Below are positions 41,364 to 51,765 of a DNA stretch of 64,000 nt, piece after piece. Position 1 is the first letter of the stretch. The number at the start of each line of letters is the position of its first letter. The stretch spans positions 434,001 through 498,000 of the forward strand of contig NZ_JANSUY010000002.1 in NCBI RefSeq assembly GCF_024741135.1, read 5' to 3'. The translations under genes were made by a program, and so were the position numbers. This stretch comes from Aquiflexum gelatinilyticum (GTDB lineage: Bacteria > Bacteroidota > Bacteroidia > Cytophagales > Cyclobacteriaceae). The notes below the pieces were generated by a model that ran no database searches, was not told the DNA's origin, and saw only the letters and a list, made by a program, of their open reading frames with translations.

Positions 41364-44300
41364 TTAGAGGATCCCACTGATTTTTTTGAGTTGGTTGAGG
41401 TATTTCGGTTTGGTGTTTACCTCGCCATTTTCCTCGGTCTGTACAATAGCCACGCCTGTGTCGTTGGCAATCCTGAGTACAAGCTGGGACTCAAGCCTTC
41501 CGAATTCTCCGCTCGACCTCATATCGGCCCAAATAACCGCGTGTTCTTCGATGACTTTGAAAATATTTTCCATTGGTATTTTAGCCTCATCAAAATCCTC
41601 TTTTTGGATGCACACTATATATTGTGCCAACAGATTCAATATCCTATAGAGCTCAAACCCAAAACTTCTGAATTCTTTTATCTCTAAAATTAAATTTTGA
41701 AGCCCCTGAAGCCATTCTACAAATTGGGACAGCAATCCTGTGCTGACAAATTCACTTACAAAAAAATCGATTTGTTTATCAGCAGTCTCATTTGCGATGA
41801 CTCTCATGGCCTTAAAAAATCCCTGTATTTGGTCATAGGAGTCATACATTTCTTTAAACCTATTGAAAAGATCGTTGGAACCTGTACTGTCAAATCTTAC
41901 AAATGCATTAATAATGTCACTAAGTGGACCACAGGTTTTGGTTCTGACATCATCTTCTCCGGTTCTCGCATCTACTTTGACATTGACCGAATCGGTACTG
42001 CTGTTTCCACTTGGATCAGTGACTTTCAGTCCAAATTTGTATTCTCCAACCAATAAACCGGTCACTGTGGTCTGGACTTTGTCAGGGCTCGTAATTGTAG
42101 GTGTCATGGTTCCTCCTTCAAATGTCCAGTTGAATGAAAGTGTTTCGCCCTCAGGATCAGAAGAATTACTCCCATCCAAAGTTACCGTACCTGGAGTATT
42201 TGGGTTCCTGATGACAAGGGACTGGTCCGGACCGGCATTTGCGATTGGGGCATTATTCTCAGGAATCGTTACCATAATGGTAACTGAATCTTGAGCAGAG
42301 GCACCTTTGTCGTCTGTTACTTTAAGACCAAATTTGTATTCTCCTTGCAGCAATCCAGTAATTGTGGTTTTGGCCTTATCAGGAATTGTGATAGTTGGTG
42401 TCATTGTCCCACCTTCAAATGTCCAACTGAAGATAAGCGGGCCTCCTTCGGGATCAGAAGAATTACTTCCATCCAAAGTTACCGTCCCCGGAGTATTGGG
42501 GTTCGCAATCCTTATGGATTGGTCATCACCCGCATCAGCAATTGGTGGTTTATTATCAGGTTCTTTTTCCTCAGGAATTACATAAGCGATCGGTGGACTC
42601 TCACTGCAGCAGAGGTATGGAAGGTAGAAATCTGCTATCACCGTACCTTTGGCGATCGGCGTAGCCTGGTCTCGAATCTCTTTGTCTCTGATATTGAGCG
42701 CATCAAGAACGCTTTTGGCTGAGTCTCCAAGATTCAGTTTTTTGATCAGGTCAGAGGCAAATTCAAATTCTGTGCGCTTGGAGGCAATCGCAAGGTCTTG
42801 CACATCCTTGCCAAAGCTTGTTGAAATACTGGCTTTTTGAGGTTCAGCTTTTACTGCCAAAGTCTCTTTAGCCAACACATTTGTCAAGGTATTTCTTGTA
42901 AATAAATCAAGGTTCTGGTTGGGTATTGTCAGGTCAGGCAAAGTCAAAACCCTTTCTACTTCACCGTTGTAGACTAAAATGAATGTACCCCCTTTGGTTA
43001 CCCCCGCCTTATGTTCTAATCCGGGATGCTTTTTGAAATACTCATTGAAATTGATGGCTGCGTGGTATTGCTCCAGTCTTTTGACGTATTCTTCTTTGAG
43101 GGCAAAGAGTTTTTCATTGGCACATTTGAAAAGCAGTTCGCTGTTGCCTTCAGAGAAATACCTTTTGATTTCTTCATTTTCTGAGTTTGCAGCTTCTTTG
43201 ATCAGACTGGCTACGGTTTTGGAATAGGGAGTCCATAGTTTATTGTAAGCATCTTCATCGAACTTGTCAAGTTCAAATGAAAGCAGGTACTTAACTATTT
43301 CTGCCAATTGCTGCAGGAATATCAGCAACTGATCCGGTTGTTTGATGATGTATTCGAAAAAAGCTTTTTGATCAATTATGAAATTGGAAACATCCTTAGA
43401 CAAAAAATCCGCAAGCTTTTCACCAGGTTCGACATCCCTCAATGCGAGGTTTTTGATAATATCAGCATTTGAAATGCTGATAGCCTGGTTTTTGGAAAGG
43501 TCCGCCTTAATGGTTTTTTGCATATCCACCAGATTCTTGGAGATATAAAAATCCCGCTTTAGGGTCAATCCTCCCAGATCTCTACTTGGTTCAATAGGTC
43601 TTTTTGGACGGAGGTTTCCGACATAGGCCATGATTTGTTGCAACTGGCAGACGATGCCAGTGATCATCACCCTATAGTCAGATTCCAGATCCTGGACATG
43701 GCAGCGGATTTCTTTGCCGTTCAATATTGCCGAAAGGTCGATGGCATTGAGTCCCAAAACATCAAAGGGAAGGTTGAAGCGCTGCTTTTGACGGATGATT
43801 TCTGTTAGGGCTATCCGGTAATTTTTTCCGATATGACCTTCGATTCTGAATGCATTGTATCTCTCAATATCATACAAGAGTGGGTTTTTGACAGGTTCAG
43901 GAGCGTCTGTTTGGAGGGCGGCACGGTAACCGAGATTGTACCTTTGGTTGCCACTGTAGCTTCGGCTAAAGTACCAGGATGGATTGACTGCCTTCCAGTC
44001 AAAGTAATAAGGAATGGCCCTGTAGCTGATAAAGTCATTTCCCAAAGAGGTTGGGGTAATGGCGATTGCCTCGGAACTTTGGAGTTTGTCTCCCATAAAT
44101 CCTTTGACCATCGCTACCATTCTTTCCAAAAGCAAAGTTGCCTCTTCGGCATTTTTTCCCTGCCCATTCAAAATTGGCGATGATTCGAAATATTGTCTAT
44201 GGGCATTCCTTTTTCCCAAAAGGGTATTTTCATTTGCCAATCCCAAAGTCAGGTGCATAGGAAAATCCATTTCTTCGGGGCAACATTCCCCAAAAACCTC

Positions 44301-45185
44301 TCTCACTTTAGCCCTGAATTCAATATAAGCCTTGAGCAGGTCGTCCACAAAATCGTAGAAATACTGCACAAAAATTCTTTGGCCGGTTTTGCCTGAAAGC
44401 TTCTTTTTGACTGTGATGAGGTTTAGGCCTTTTAGCGGATTTTCGGCAGGAAGTCCAAGAGGTACTGCAAACCTGTCCCAACTTCGAATCAGATTTTCGG
44501 AAAGCTTGGTCAGCGTATTGTCGTCTGTGATTGCCAAAAAACCATTCAGAATATCCTCAGCGGTTTTTAAATCTGCCACAGGCACATTGTAGCGCTTCAA
44601 AAGTATTGAGTTGAAAGAAATGGTTTTGCCTGAATCAAAAAGTGTTTTTTTAACCAAAAGAACCCGCAAGATAAAATCCATCCGGCTTCCTTTGTCATTG
44701 CAATCTTGGGTATCACAATTTTTGAGATCTACTTGTTCAGCTTCAAGAAATAAAACAACGGCATAATCCTGGTTATTGATTGTACTTATTGATTTTTTCC
44801 CTTCAGTGTCTTTATCGCTGTCAGGGATGAGTTGGAGGATATCCTTGGCGCCATAATAAGGGATATTACTCCTGTCTTCCTCACTACACTGGGTCAAAAA
44901 ATACAGGTCATTTGGAAGCACAGGTGGAGAATAGGGAATAAAATGGGTGAAATTAGTATCGCACAACTGAATTAAAAATCCCTGCGAAGTCAGTCCGGAG
45001 CCCTTGCTTATCTGGATAGCAGCATTGGAGGTGCTGATTTCCAACCCGCAGACGATACCTCTGCCTGCGAGTTTGATACGCGTCAGCCTTTCCTGCTGCT
45101 CCAGGTAGTTCAACAAGTTGTTCAGGTGTCCGTTGGACAAAACCTGATCAGCTTCAAAAACGGGGTATGATTGAATAGGCTGCAT
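41364..45185 (-). CDS. large fibre-position eCIS protein with two PKD domains
   Basis: A 1273-residue protein at the place where Afp/PVC clusters encode the tail fibre (Afp13). The N-terminal 60 residues ('SYPVFEADQVLSNGHLNNLL' followed by 'GRGIVCGLEI') form a domain repeatedly found in Bacteroidota eCIS. The long middle is helical. Two PKD domains lie at about 878-975 and 976-1070, sharing 'PNTPGTVTLDGSNSSDPEG' and 'WTFEGGTMTPTIT' almost exactly. A helical end of about 200 residues follows. PKD folds usually bind proteins or sugars, so receptor binding or baseplate decoration is possible. No trimeric-fibre repeat is seen. It is 2 bases from the preceding gene. Confidence 0.8.
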   Translation of the reverse strand: MQPIQSYPVFEADQVLSNGHLNNLLNYLEQQERLTRIKLAGRGIVCGLEISTSNAAIQISKGSGLTSQGFLIQLCDTNFTHFIPYSPPVLPNDLYFLTQCSEEDRSNIPYYGAKDILQLIPDSDKDTEGKKSISTINNQDYAVVLFLEAEQVDLKNCDTQDCNDKGSRMDFILRVLLVKKTLFDSGKTISFNSILLKRYNVPVADLKTAEDILNGFLAITDDNTLTKLSENLIRSWDRFAVPLGLPAENPLKGLNLITVKKKLSGKTGQRIFVQYFYDFVDDLLKAYIEFRAKVREVFGECCPEEMDFPMHLTLGLANENTLLGKRNAHRQYFESSPILNGQGKNAEEATLLLERMVAMVKGFMGDKLQSSEAIAITPTSLGNDFISYRAIPYYFDWKAVNPSWYFSRSYSGNQRYNLGYRAALQTDAPEPVKNPLLYDIERYNAFRIEGHIGKNYRIALTEIIRQKQRFNLPFDVLGLNAIDLSAILNGKEIRCHVQDLESDYRVMITGIVCQLQQIMAYVGNLRPKRPIEPSRDLGGLTLKRDFYISKNLVDMQKTIKADLSKNQAISISNADIIKNLALRDVEPGEKLADFLSKDVSNFIIDQKAFFEYIIKQPDQLLIFLQQLAEIVKYLLSFELDKFDEDAYNKLWTPYSKTVASLIKEAANSENEEIKRYFSEGNSELLFKCANEKLFALKEEYVKRLEQYHAAINFNEYFKKHPGLEHKAGVTKGGTFILVYNGEVERVLTLPDLTIPNQNLDLFTRNTLTNVLAKETLAVKAEPQKASISTSFGKDVQDLAIASKRTEFEFASDLIKKLNLGDSAKSVLDALNIRDKEIRDQATPIAKGTVIADFYLPYLCCSESPPIAYVIPEEKEPDNKPPIADAGDDQSIRIANPNTPGTVTLDGSNSSDPEGGPLIFSWTFEGGTMTPTITIPDKAKTTITGLLQGEYKFGLKVTDDKGASAQDSVTIMVTIPENNAPIANAGPDQSLVIRNPNTPGTVTLDGSNSSDPEGETLSFNWTFEGGTMTPTITSPDKVQTTVTGLLVGEYKFGLKVTDPSGNSSTDSVNVKVDARTGEDDVRTKTCGPLSDIINAFVRFDSTGSNDLFNRFKEMYDSYDQIQGFFKAMRVIANETADKQIDFFVSEFVSTGLLSQFVEWLQGLQNLILEIKEFRSFGFELYRILNLLAQYIVCIQKEDFDEAKIPMENIFKVIEEHAVIWADMRSSGEFGRLESQLVLRIANDTGVAIVQTEENGEVNTKPKYLNQLKKISGIL
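41960..42590 (-). repeat. two near-identical PKD-encoding repeats
   Basis: Two adjacent units of about 300 bases inside the fibre-position gene encode almost the same PKD module; for example, the codons for 'DGSNSSDPEG' and 'WTFEGG' recur at about 42150 and 42460. The DNA match is high enough to suggest recent tandem duplication or gene conversion. Confidence 0.75.
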
Positions 45186-45187
45186 GA

Positions 45188-48169
45188 TTATAATTTTTGA
45201 GTTCCTAGAATTGTTTTGCCCAGCATAACCGGGTTTTTGTCGGCATCACTTTCCTCACAGTCGTGAAGAGTGGCCTTTGGATACACAGAGTTGAGTTTTG
45301 CCAATATTGCCAGCATCCTGTCATTGGCCTCCTGATACGTGGCATGGTTGTTTCCTGTAGCCTTGTAGCTTGCCAGTTCTTTGATCCATGCCTTAAAACT
45401 TGTTTCAAATTCACGGAGCTTTTCATTGCTTACCCAACATACTTTGAGTTGGATGTGGGCTGGAGCTTCCTCGCGGATTTTCTTTTCGAAATACTGACGG
45501 AATGCCATATCGTCGAAATGTTTTGGCCAATGCGGCAAGACCACAGATGCCCTAAAGGAATAAATATCCTCCTCGCATGGACATTCGCAGTCATGAAGAC
45601 AGACTTCCATCAATTTGAAATTCTTGCTTTTTGGTCTCAAAAGAAGATGTTCTATAAGGTGGAGGCCTTCCGGCTCATTGCAATCCTGGGTCAGTTCCTC
45701 AATGATTTCTTGTATTATTGTAAGGGCATCTTCTTCAGTGGCAAAGGTTTTTTCACTTTCCAGAATGATGATGTTCTGCTTTTTGAGTTTTATTTTTTTG
45801 GTGGTGTAATGGTAATTTTCCGGATTGGTTCCCAATTCCATCACTTCTACCAATACCGCTTCAGCTGTTGCTTTGTCTTCGAATTGCTTTGAAAGCATTT
45901 TAATCCCGTTTCTGGAAGTCAGAGAAAATGAATGCATACAGTGGATTGTTTCTCCGACTTCTTTTTCTTCGCAAATGATCTCCACGTTTTTGATACAATA
46001 CAAAAACCGTCTGGTAAAATCCCCGATTCCGGTCAGGTAGCTGATCCTTTTTTCCAAGCCGGACACATTATCGGTATCCCAAAGCCTGGTTTCATCAAGT
46101 TCAAAATTTTCATCTTGAGGAAAATAATTGAATGCCAAGGATCTTGAATAACTGATTTCGGGATAGGCTTGCAGGGTCCGGATTTTGAGGTCAACGGTTT
46201 CTTGGGGCCCGATTTTTTCAAGACTGATGTTATCGAGGTTGATCCGGTACATGAGTAAGGCATAGTCGTTAAAAGACTCTGCAAACCTTGCCAGAAGGTG
46301 GTCAAGAAACTTGTTCCTTCTCTCAAAAAATAGGTTTTGGTTTTCATAAAGTCTTTGCCACAAAGCCTGACTCTCAGGATCGAGCGGATCGTTGGCAATG
46401 GCTTTTTCAAGGTTTGTATGAAGGATACCATCGATTTCCCTGATGCTTCCAAGGTATTGGGCAAAATAAGTTTGCCTGATTTCATCAGTCGAAAAAAGAC
46501 TTTTGGCATTGGTGAGCTGTGCATTGAAGTCGGCCAAAAGCTGCTCATAGAACATCAGATAGCCTTTCAGTTGCTGCTGTTGGGCTATTCGGAGGTCATC
46601 TGCATGTGGCGGAAGACCAAATTCTCCTACACCATAGACCATCGGCAAATCATATTGGACCGGCCAATAGCTCATGGTATCTCTTTGTCGTCCTTTGGGA
46701 ACAGGGAGATCGGCAAAAGTGGGAACCAACTTTCCGATGGATCTTTGGGCATGAAGCAACTGAACGGTATCCCTGACTTCCTCATATTGGGAAAGAAATG
46801 GGAAGCCGTCTTTGAAGAATAAGATTTTTGAAAAACTAGTACTCAGCACAGGCTTGTGCAATGGTACAATGGGCATGCACCAAGAGATGCCTTTTTTGCC
46901 GGGAACAGGTTTTCCGTCTTTGTCATATTTGGTCATGAGAAAATTTCTGATCCCATTTACTCCTTTGATGTCCATCAGTAAATTGATGATATCGGAGGCA
47001 TAGATGACCGACCTCAGCTGCGCGTTTTCTATTTCTTCGGTATCGATAAAGCCATGTGCCAGCCTTGGTCCTTCAAAAATTTCTTCCGTTGGGATACCTT
47101 TTTCCATCAGTTCTTTTAGGGTATAAAAAGAAACAGGTGGATTGAGGTAATGCTCAATGGTAAAATAGATCTCCGCCTGAACCCGCTCGATATCAGTGTC
47201 TGCACTTACATCCACATCAAAGCAAAAGGCAACTTCCTCAGAATCGATCGGCTCAACACGGATAAAATCCTCGCACAGATTCCTGTTTTCTTGAAGGACC
47301 TTGATTGCATTTTTGAGAATGCCCTCAGCTTTAGAGATTTTTTCCAGGTATGTGTCAAAAATCAATTGTCCATACGCAGGGTCTTGGAGCATAAAAGCGA
47401 CATGGCTGTCAAGAATTTTTCCTTTGGAAGGGTTTTTTGGGATGCTTACCCTGAATGGGATTTCGATGATTTCCCCGTCAGGCAATTCAATTTTGAAGTT
47501 GTATACCCAATTTTTGGAAGGGTTTTTTTCTATGGAAAAATTGGAAGGGTTTTCTGTCAGCACTTTTTTATTGACTTCCTTGATACTTGGAAGCTCGAAT
47601 TTGACTTGAAACTCGCCTGCTTCGATATCTGTCATAGGAGAAAGAGGGAAAGCGATGTTTTCAAGTTCAATATCCCCGGTATTGAGATCACCGAGTTCCT
47701 GATCGATGGACAGGTCCAAAAGCACTGTGTATAGGCCTTTTAATACCAGCTCTTTATTGGTTTTTTCATATTGCAGTTTGTCTTCCTCACAGTTGAGATA
47801 AATTGGGACTTCCTGTTTTCCGTCAGTAAAAAGCCAGGCGTTATTGATTCCCTGGATGTCCACCAAGAGTTTTCTATAATCCGTAATCGTCAAGGGCGCC
47901 GAAGTCAAAATCTGCCTGGCTGTGAAAAAAGTCTGGCCGCTTGCTTGAGTGAGAAGGTCTTTGATTTCAAAATTGGACCTATAACCCAACTCGGTAATGG
48001 CATAGCAAAGCGCTTCCAACATGGTAATTCCCGGATCGTGGCTATTGTAATCCGTCCATAGATTGCTTGAAAGCTGTTCGATATGAGCCAATCCTTCCTG
48101 ACGTAACCGCTCATAGTCCATGGAATGGGCCAGTGTGGGATTTTTTGGTATGGTCGGAGAGGTTTTCAT
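45188..48169 (-). CDS. eCIS baseplate protein (Afp12/gp7-like)
   Basis: A 993-residue baseplate wedge protein that, with the Afp11-like protein, forms the wedges around the spike. The family start is clear: 'SSNLWTDYNSHDPGITMLEALCYAITELGY' split as residues about 34-63, then 'TARQILTSAPLTITDYRKLL'. The C-terminal end contains paired cysteines in 'LHDCECPCEED'. It shares one base with the preceding gene (start ATG overlapping the stop) and is followed after 2 bases by the PKD protein, showing tight coupling. Confidence 0.85.
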   Translation of the reverse strand: MKTSPTIPKNPTLAHSMDYERLRQEGLAHIEQLSSNLWTDYNSHDPGITMLEALCYAITELGYRSNFEIKDLLTQASGQTFFTARQILTSAPLTITDYRKLLVDIQGINNAWLFTDGKQEVPIYLNCEEDKLQYEKTNKELVLKGLYTVLLDLSIDQELGDLNTGDIELENIAFPLSPMTDIEAGEFQVKFELPSIKEVNKKVLTENPSNFSIEKNPSKNWVYNFKIELPDGEIIEIPFRVSIPKNPSKGKILDSHVAFMLQDPAYGQLIFDTYLEKISKAEGILKNAIKVLQENRNLCEDFIRVEPIDSEEVAFCFDVDVSADTDIERVQAEIYFTIEHYLNPPVSFYTLKELMEKGIPTEEIFEGPRLAHGFIDTEEIENAQLRSVIYASDIINLLMDIKGVNGIRNFLMTKYDKDGKPVPGKKGISWCMPIVPLHKPVLSTSFSKILFFKDGFPFLSQYEEVRDTVQLLHAQRSIGKLVPTFADLPVPKGRQRDTMSYWPVQYDLPMVYGVGEFGLPPHADDLRIAQQQQLKGYLMFYEQLLADFNAQLTNAKSLFSTDEIRQTYFAQYLGSIREIDGILHTNLEKAIANDPLDPESQALWQRLYENQNLFFERRNKFLDHLLARFAESFNDYALLMYRINLDNISLEKIGPQETVDLKIRTLQAYPEISYSRSLAFNYFPQDENFELDETRLWDTDNVSGLEKRISYLTGIGDFTRRFLYCIKNVEIICEEKEVGETIHCMHSFSLTSRNGIKMLSKQFEDKATAEAVLVEVMELGTNPENYHYTTKKIKLKKQNIIILESEKTFATEEDALTIIQEIIEELTQDCNEPEGLHLIEHLLLRPKSKNFKLMEVCLHDCECPCEEDIYSFRASVVLPHWPKHFDDMAFRQYFEKKIREEAPAHIQLKVCWVSNEKLREFETSFKAWIKELASYKATGNNHATYQEANDRMLAILAKLNSVYPKATLHDCEESDADKNPVMLGKTILGTQKL

Positions 48170-51100
48170 CAGCAGTCGCAGGTTTGGATTACTTGGATGA
48201 TATGACGGGGAGCACTTGTATTGGATTCTTCATAATGTGAAACCAATACCGATCTGGAACTTGAAGCAATGATCTCTTCCAAGTCATTTATTTTCTTGGA
48301 GATTTTTCCTTCTTCGTTTCTGATGATGTGGTGGATTTTGAAGCAACTCAAAAAATCCACATAAGGTCTTTCCTCCACAAAATTGATTAGCGTTGATTTG
48401 TTGATTTTTCCTCCAAATGTGATTTTTTGGCTATTGTGCCAAGCCCAAGGACAGAGGAATTGCTCGATTTCTATATCCAAAAAATTCCTGTAAAATACCT
48501 CGTCCATAAAGTCATGAAACCTGACCTCAAACTCCAGTTGGACCTCCTCAAATAGTGGGTTGACGACATGGAGTTGCGTAAAAGGATTTTTTAATTTTTC
48601 CAGAAAAATGGCTGTATCAGTAAGTGTGGCTATGGGAGTGTAAGGTCTGAGTGGATTGGAGTTTGATTTGTTTTTGAGATCGGGAATGCAGATGACAGTG
48701 ACATGGCCAGGAAAATTTTCACAGAAAACATTCTCCCCGTTTTTTTCATAAAATCCGGTATGGTTTAGGCACTTGACCTGATACAGTATAGGAAATTCCT
48801 GCAAGATGAGGTGTTCATAATCCCAGATGCTGACCGCCCTTTGCTTGTGTCTAAGTCTCTCACTGACCTTTTGGTAATAATCAGGATCACTTTCTCTTAC
48901 CCGTCCTCCGATCGAATCTGCAGGTTGGGTTATGGATTTGATGGCACTGTCCGAAAGCTTAAGTTTGCTGACAGTACCTGCAGGAAGTGTACTTCGGAAT
49001 TCGATTTCTTCAGAATCTGATTGAACCAATTCAGCCAAAGCACCTTGGGCTTTGATATCAATGATTTTGCAGACTGCGTCGGTGTTGCTTGCGACCGATG
49101 CTTTGATCCAAATAAGTCCGGAAGTCAAGGCAGTATGTGCCAATCCTGCTTCTTTTGGAATATTCAAAGTCACGATTCCCGTTCTGGTGAGATTGATTGT
49201 CCCGTCGATGATCTGGTTATCTTCAAATTCAGACCATTGGTTTTCTTGAAGCAAAAATGACCAAGTGATGGTTTCCTGGTTTTTCAAGGGATTGGAACTG
49301 CCATCAGCAAGAAGAAAAAGCAAATTGATAGAAACGGGAGTAGCAGCTTTCGCTATTCCTATCAAAAGCTCCCCTTCTTGGCTGAACCGGGGGACAAGCG
49401 ACATTTCTCCGGGTACAGGCATGTAATACCCAAATGGAGACAGGTTAAAAAATGCATGTTTTGGATTTGGATTGCCTGCGATCGGGATATTTTCGGAGGC
49501 AGTATAATCAATGGAAAACGATTCGGAAATGATTTCTTTTGGAACAGGCACAGAATTGCCGGAGACTTTGAGCAGACCTGAAATCTCAGCTACCTTTTGA
49601 AGGTTAGCAGTCAGATTTTGGTCGAATGTCAGGTTTTCAATTTCTATGGCTTTTGCCTCGATGGCTTTGCTCTCCACTCTAACAGCTTCAACCGGCTGAA
49701 AGCTTCCCTGCTGTGAATTGATTACAATATTGTCCAAGGCTTTATTGACCTCTGCCATGTGGGAAGCCAAAGAATAAGAAGAAGAATTCAATCTGATTCT
49801 CAGGAAGCCTTCATATGACTTTGCCTGAAGAAATTCATTGCTTCCAAAGCCAAGAGAAGCTTGTTTGAGAAGATTGCCTGCTGTGCTTTTTTGAACCAGA
49901 TAGCCATCCCCATCTTTGGGAAATGGATAAGATTCCCAATCGTTTCCATGCAGATACTCACAATAGATCGGGACAGAAACAGGAAGGTTGACCTTGAGGT
50001 AATCCAGTTTTTTTTGGAATATTTCTTTGGAACCTATATAAAAACTGGCATTTAGTTTTGGAAAATCACCAAAAGGTTTGAAGGGTTTGGAAGCATCTAT
50101 CGATCCGCCATCACTGCTGAGCGCAAGGTCTTTTGCTCCAACAACATTGACGGAAAGATTGATGGAATTGATTGTATTATCCATCAGGTCTTCATACCAA
50201 ATGTTGCTTGCACTTTGGTCGAGAAGGGCCATCATAAGCGGCAATGCAGTATTGAAATTTTTCTTGTGGGTTTTTTCGGAATAGGGGAAAATCGGTGGTT
50301 CTTCTACCCCTAAAGAAAATTTTAAAGTCAACAAATTTTGATTGTCCGAAAATGAAGCGTCAACGTCCTTTGAAACCCAGTCCTTTTCTCCGGTCAGGGA
50401 AATATTGAAAGGAATGGATTTTGAATTCCCAAACAATCCAAGTTTGGAAAAGGAAGTCTTGGCCTTCAGCGGCTTTGCAAAAGTCACTGACAAGGTGATG
50501 CTCCTTTCGCCTTCTTTGAGATAAAGTAGATTGGAAGCTATCGCAAATCCGGCTTCTTGGGTTGGGATCATTTTCCTGTCACCGAATGCATACCAGCTTT
50601 TGTCATCGCCTTCAAATTTTCCGCCGATTCCGTCGGAACTATTCAGCACTGGGTAAGCCAACAGGTTTTTGTTGTGGATCTGAAACGCCTTGATTTCTTT
50701 GACTTCAGCCTGATTGAAAACCACGTCTTCGGTCAGGCTATAGTGCATTTCTTTTCCGTTAGGGTCTTTTCCTCCTTTGAAAAGCGTTCCTTTTGTCAAT
50801 AAATGCTGAGAGATGTGTTTTTGGAGACTGACGGTAAGATGGACTTGATCAGGAATCGGATTTTGGTTTTTAAGCCGAAGGACATCTTTGTAATAAAAAT
50901 CAAGATGCCTGAAACCAAAGTCATTGAGGCTGATTTGGGCGGCATTGAATAATTTTAAGAATGTCAAAAACAGCCCATAATGCGGTTCATGGCTGGAATA
51001 GTCAGTTAATGATTTTGTAAAAAGATTCTTGGCATTTTGGAGTATAGCTGAAATCCCGCTTAGCAGTAAGGAAATCTGATTATTGAAAATATTGTGGTTG

Positions 51101-51759
51101 ATTACGTGGCTGATTTTTTCGTTTATAGCTGTACCGGGAATGGTAATTTTCAACCTTTCAGCTGTGGGTGAAAAATAAGTCAGGGACAAGGGTTGGTTTG
51201 AATCAATTGTATTTACGGGCGAGGTAGGATCAGTTTGGTTGGAGCCCGAAAAAAGCCCGAGGTTGTCAGCCCTGAAATTTGAAAGCTTAGAAAAAGGTGA
51301 ATTGAGTTTGGTCTCGATGACTGATTTAATGGTCTGCCGGTAATCTGTCTCCTCCTTTAAAAATCGGCATTGTTCATCTACTGTTTTGACTAATGAAAAC
51401 AGTAGATCATAGAGAAATTTGAATTGTAACCTTGCTTCGACCTCATCAGAGGAAGCTATTCCAAGCTTGATTCTTTTGTAGAGCAGCTTGTTGTAATCGG
51501 ACACTTGGAGCATGTCGAGAGAAAGTAAAACTGCCAAAACCAGAGAAATATCGACTTTCATCAAAGGCTCCCAAGTGCCTGCATCCGTATTGTCAAGGGC
51601 TTTGAACTTCAGGTATGCAGCATAATTTTTTGCCCAAAGAATCAAATCTTCCATAGACCTTTCGTCCACCTTGGCAAAGGTGGGAGAGAGTGCTTCCAGT
51701 TTTCTTGTCAACCGGTCCACTCCTTCTCGGGTCAATGGGTTTTTGTCGTTGCAGGCCAT
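48169..51759 (-). CDS. eCIS baseplate J-like protein (Afp11/gp6-like)
   Basis: A 1196-residue baseplate wedge protein. The middle and end contain the phage baseplate-J/gp6 pattern: 'SERLRHKQRAVSIWDYEHLIL' followed by 'PILYQVKCLNHT' near residues 980-1010, then 'NPLFEEVQLEFEVRFHD' and a metal-free C-terminal domain. The N-terminal 180 residues ('TREGVDRLTRKLEALSPTFAKV') are typical of Bacteroidota eCIS forms. It follows the gp25 gene by 6 bases and overlaps the Afp12-like gene by one base. Confidence 0.88.
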   Translation of the reverse strand: MACNDKNPLTREGVDRLTRKLEALSPTFAKVDERSMEDLILWAKNYAAYLKFKALDNTDAGTWEPLMKVDISLVLAVLLSLDMLQVSDYNKLLYKRIKLGIASSDEVEARLQFKFLYDLLFSLVKTVDEQCRFLKEETDYRQTIKSVIETKLNSPFSKLSNFRADNLGLFSGSNQTDPTSPVNTIDSNQPLSLTYFSPTAERLKITIPGTAINEKISHVINHNIFNNQISLLLSGISAILQNAKNLFTKSLTDYSSHEPHYGLFLTFLKLFNAAQISLNDFGFRHLDFYYKDVLRLKNQNPIPDQVHLTVSLQKHISQHLLTKGTLFKGGKDPNGKEMHYSLTEDVVFNQAEVKEIKAFQIHNKNLLAYPVLNSSDGIGGKFEGDDKSWYAFGDRKMIPTQEAGFAIASNLLYLKEGERSITLSVTFAKPLKAKTSFSKLGLFGNSKSIPFNISLTGEKDWVSKDVDASFSDNQNLLTLKFSLGVEEPPIFPYSEKTHKKNFNTALPLMMALLDQSASNIWYEDLMDNTINSINLSVNVVGAKDLALSSDGGSIDASKPFKPFGDFPKLNASFYIGSKEIFQKKLDYLKVNLPVSVPIYCEYLHGNDWESYPFPKDGDGYLVQKSTAGNLLKQASLGFGSNEFLQAKSYEGFLRIRLNSSSYSLASHMAEVNKALDNIVINSQQGSFQPVEAVRVESKAIEAKAIEIENLTFDQNLTANLQKVAEISGLLKVSGNSVPVPKEIISESFSIDYTASENIPIAGNPNPKHAFFNLSPFGYYMPVPGEMSLVPRFSQEGELLIGIAKAATPVSINLLFLLADGSSNPLKNQETITWSFLLQENQWSEFEDNQIIDGTINLTRTGIVTLNIPKEAGLAHTALTSGLIWIKASVASNTDAVCKIIDIKAQGALAELVQSDSEEIEFRSTLPAGTVSKLKLSDSAIKSITQPADSIGGRVRESDPDYYQKVSERLRHKQRAVSIWDYEHLILQEFPILYQVKCLNHTGFYEKNGENVFCENFPGHVTVICIPDLKNKSNSNPLRPYTPIATLTDTAIFLEKLKNPFTQLHVVNPLFEEVQLEFEVRFHDFMDEVFYRNFLDIEIEQFLCPWAWHNSQKITFGGKINKSTLINFVEERPYVDFLSCFKIHHIIRNEEGKISKKINDLEEIIASSSRSVLVSHYEESNTSAPRHIIQVIQTCDC

Positions 51760-51765
51760 ATTGGT

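Noticed and set aside
41386-42840. Several plus-strand frames of 60-145 residues opposite the PKD protein
   Set aside because: They mirror the repeats of the minus-strand gene, start and stop without translation context, and show no domain.
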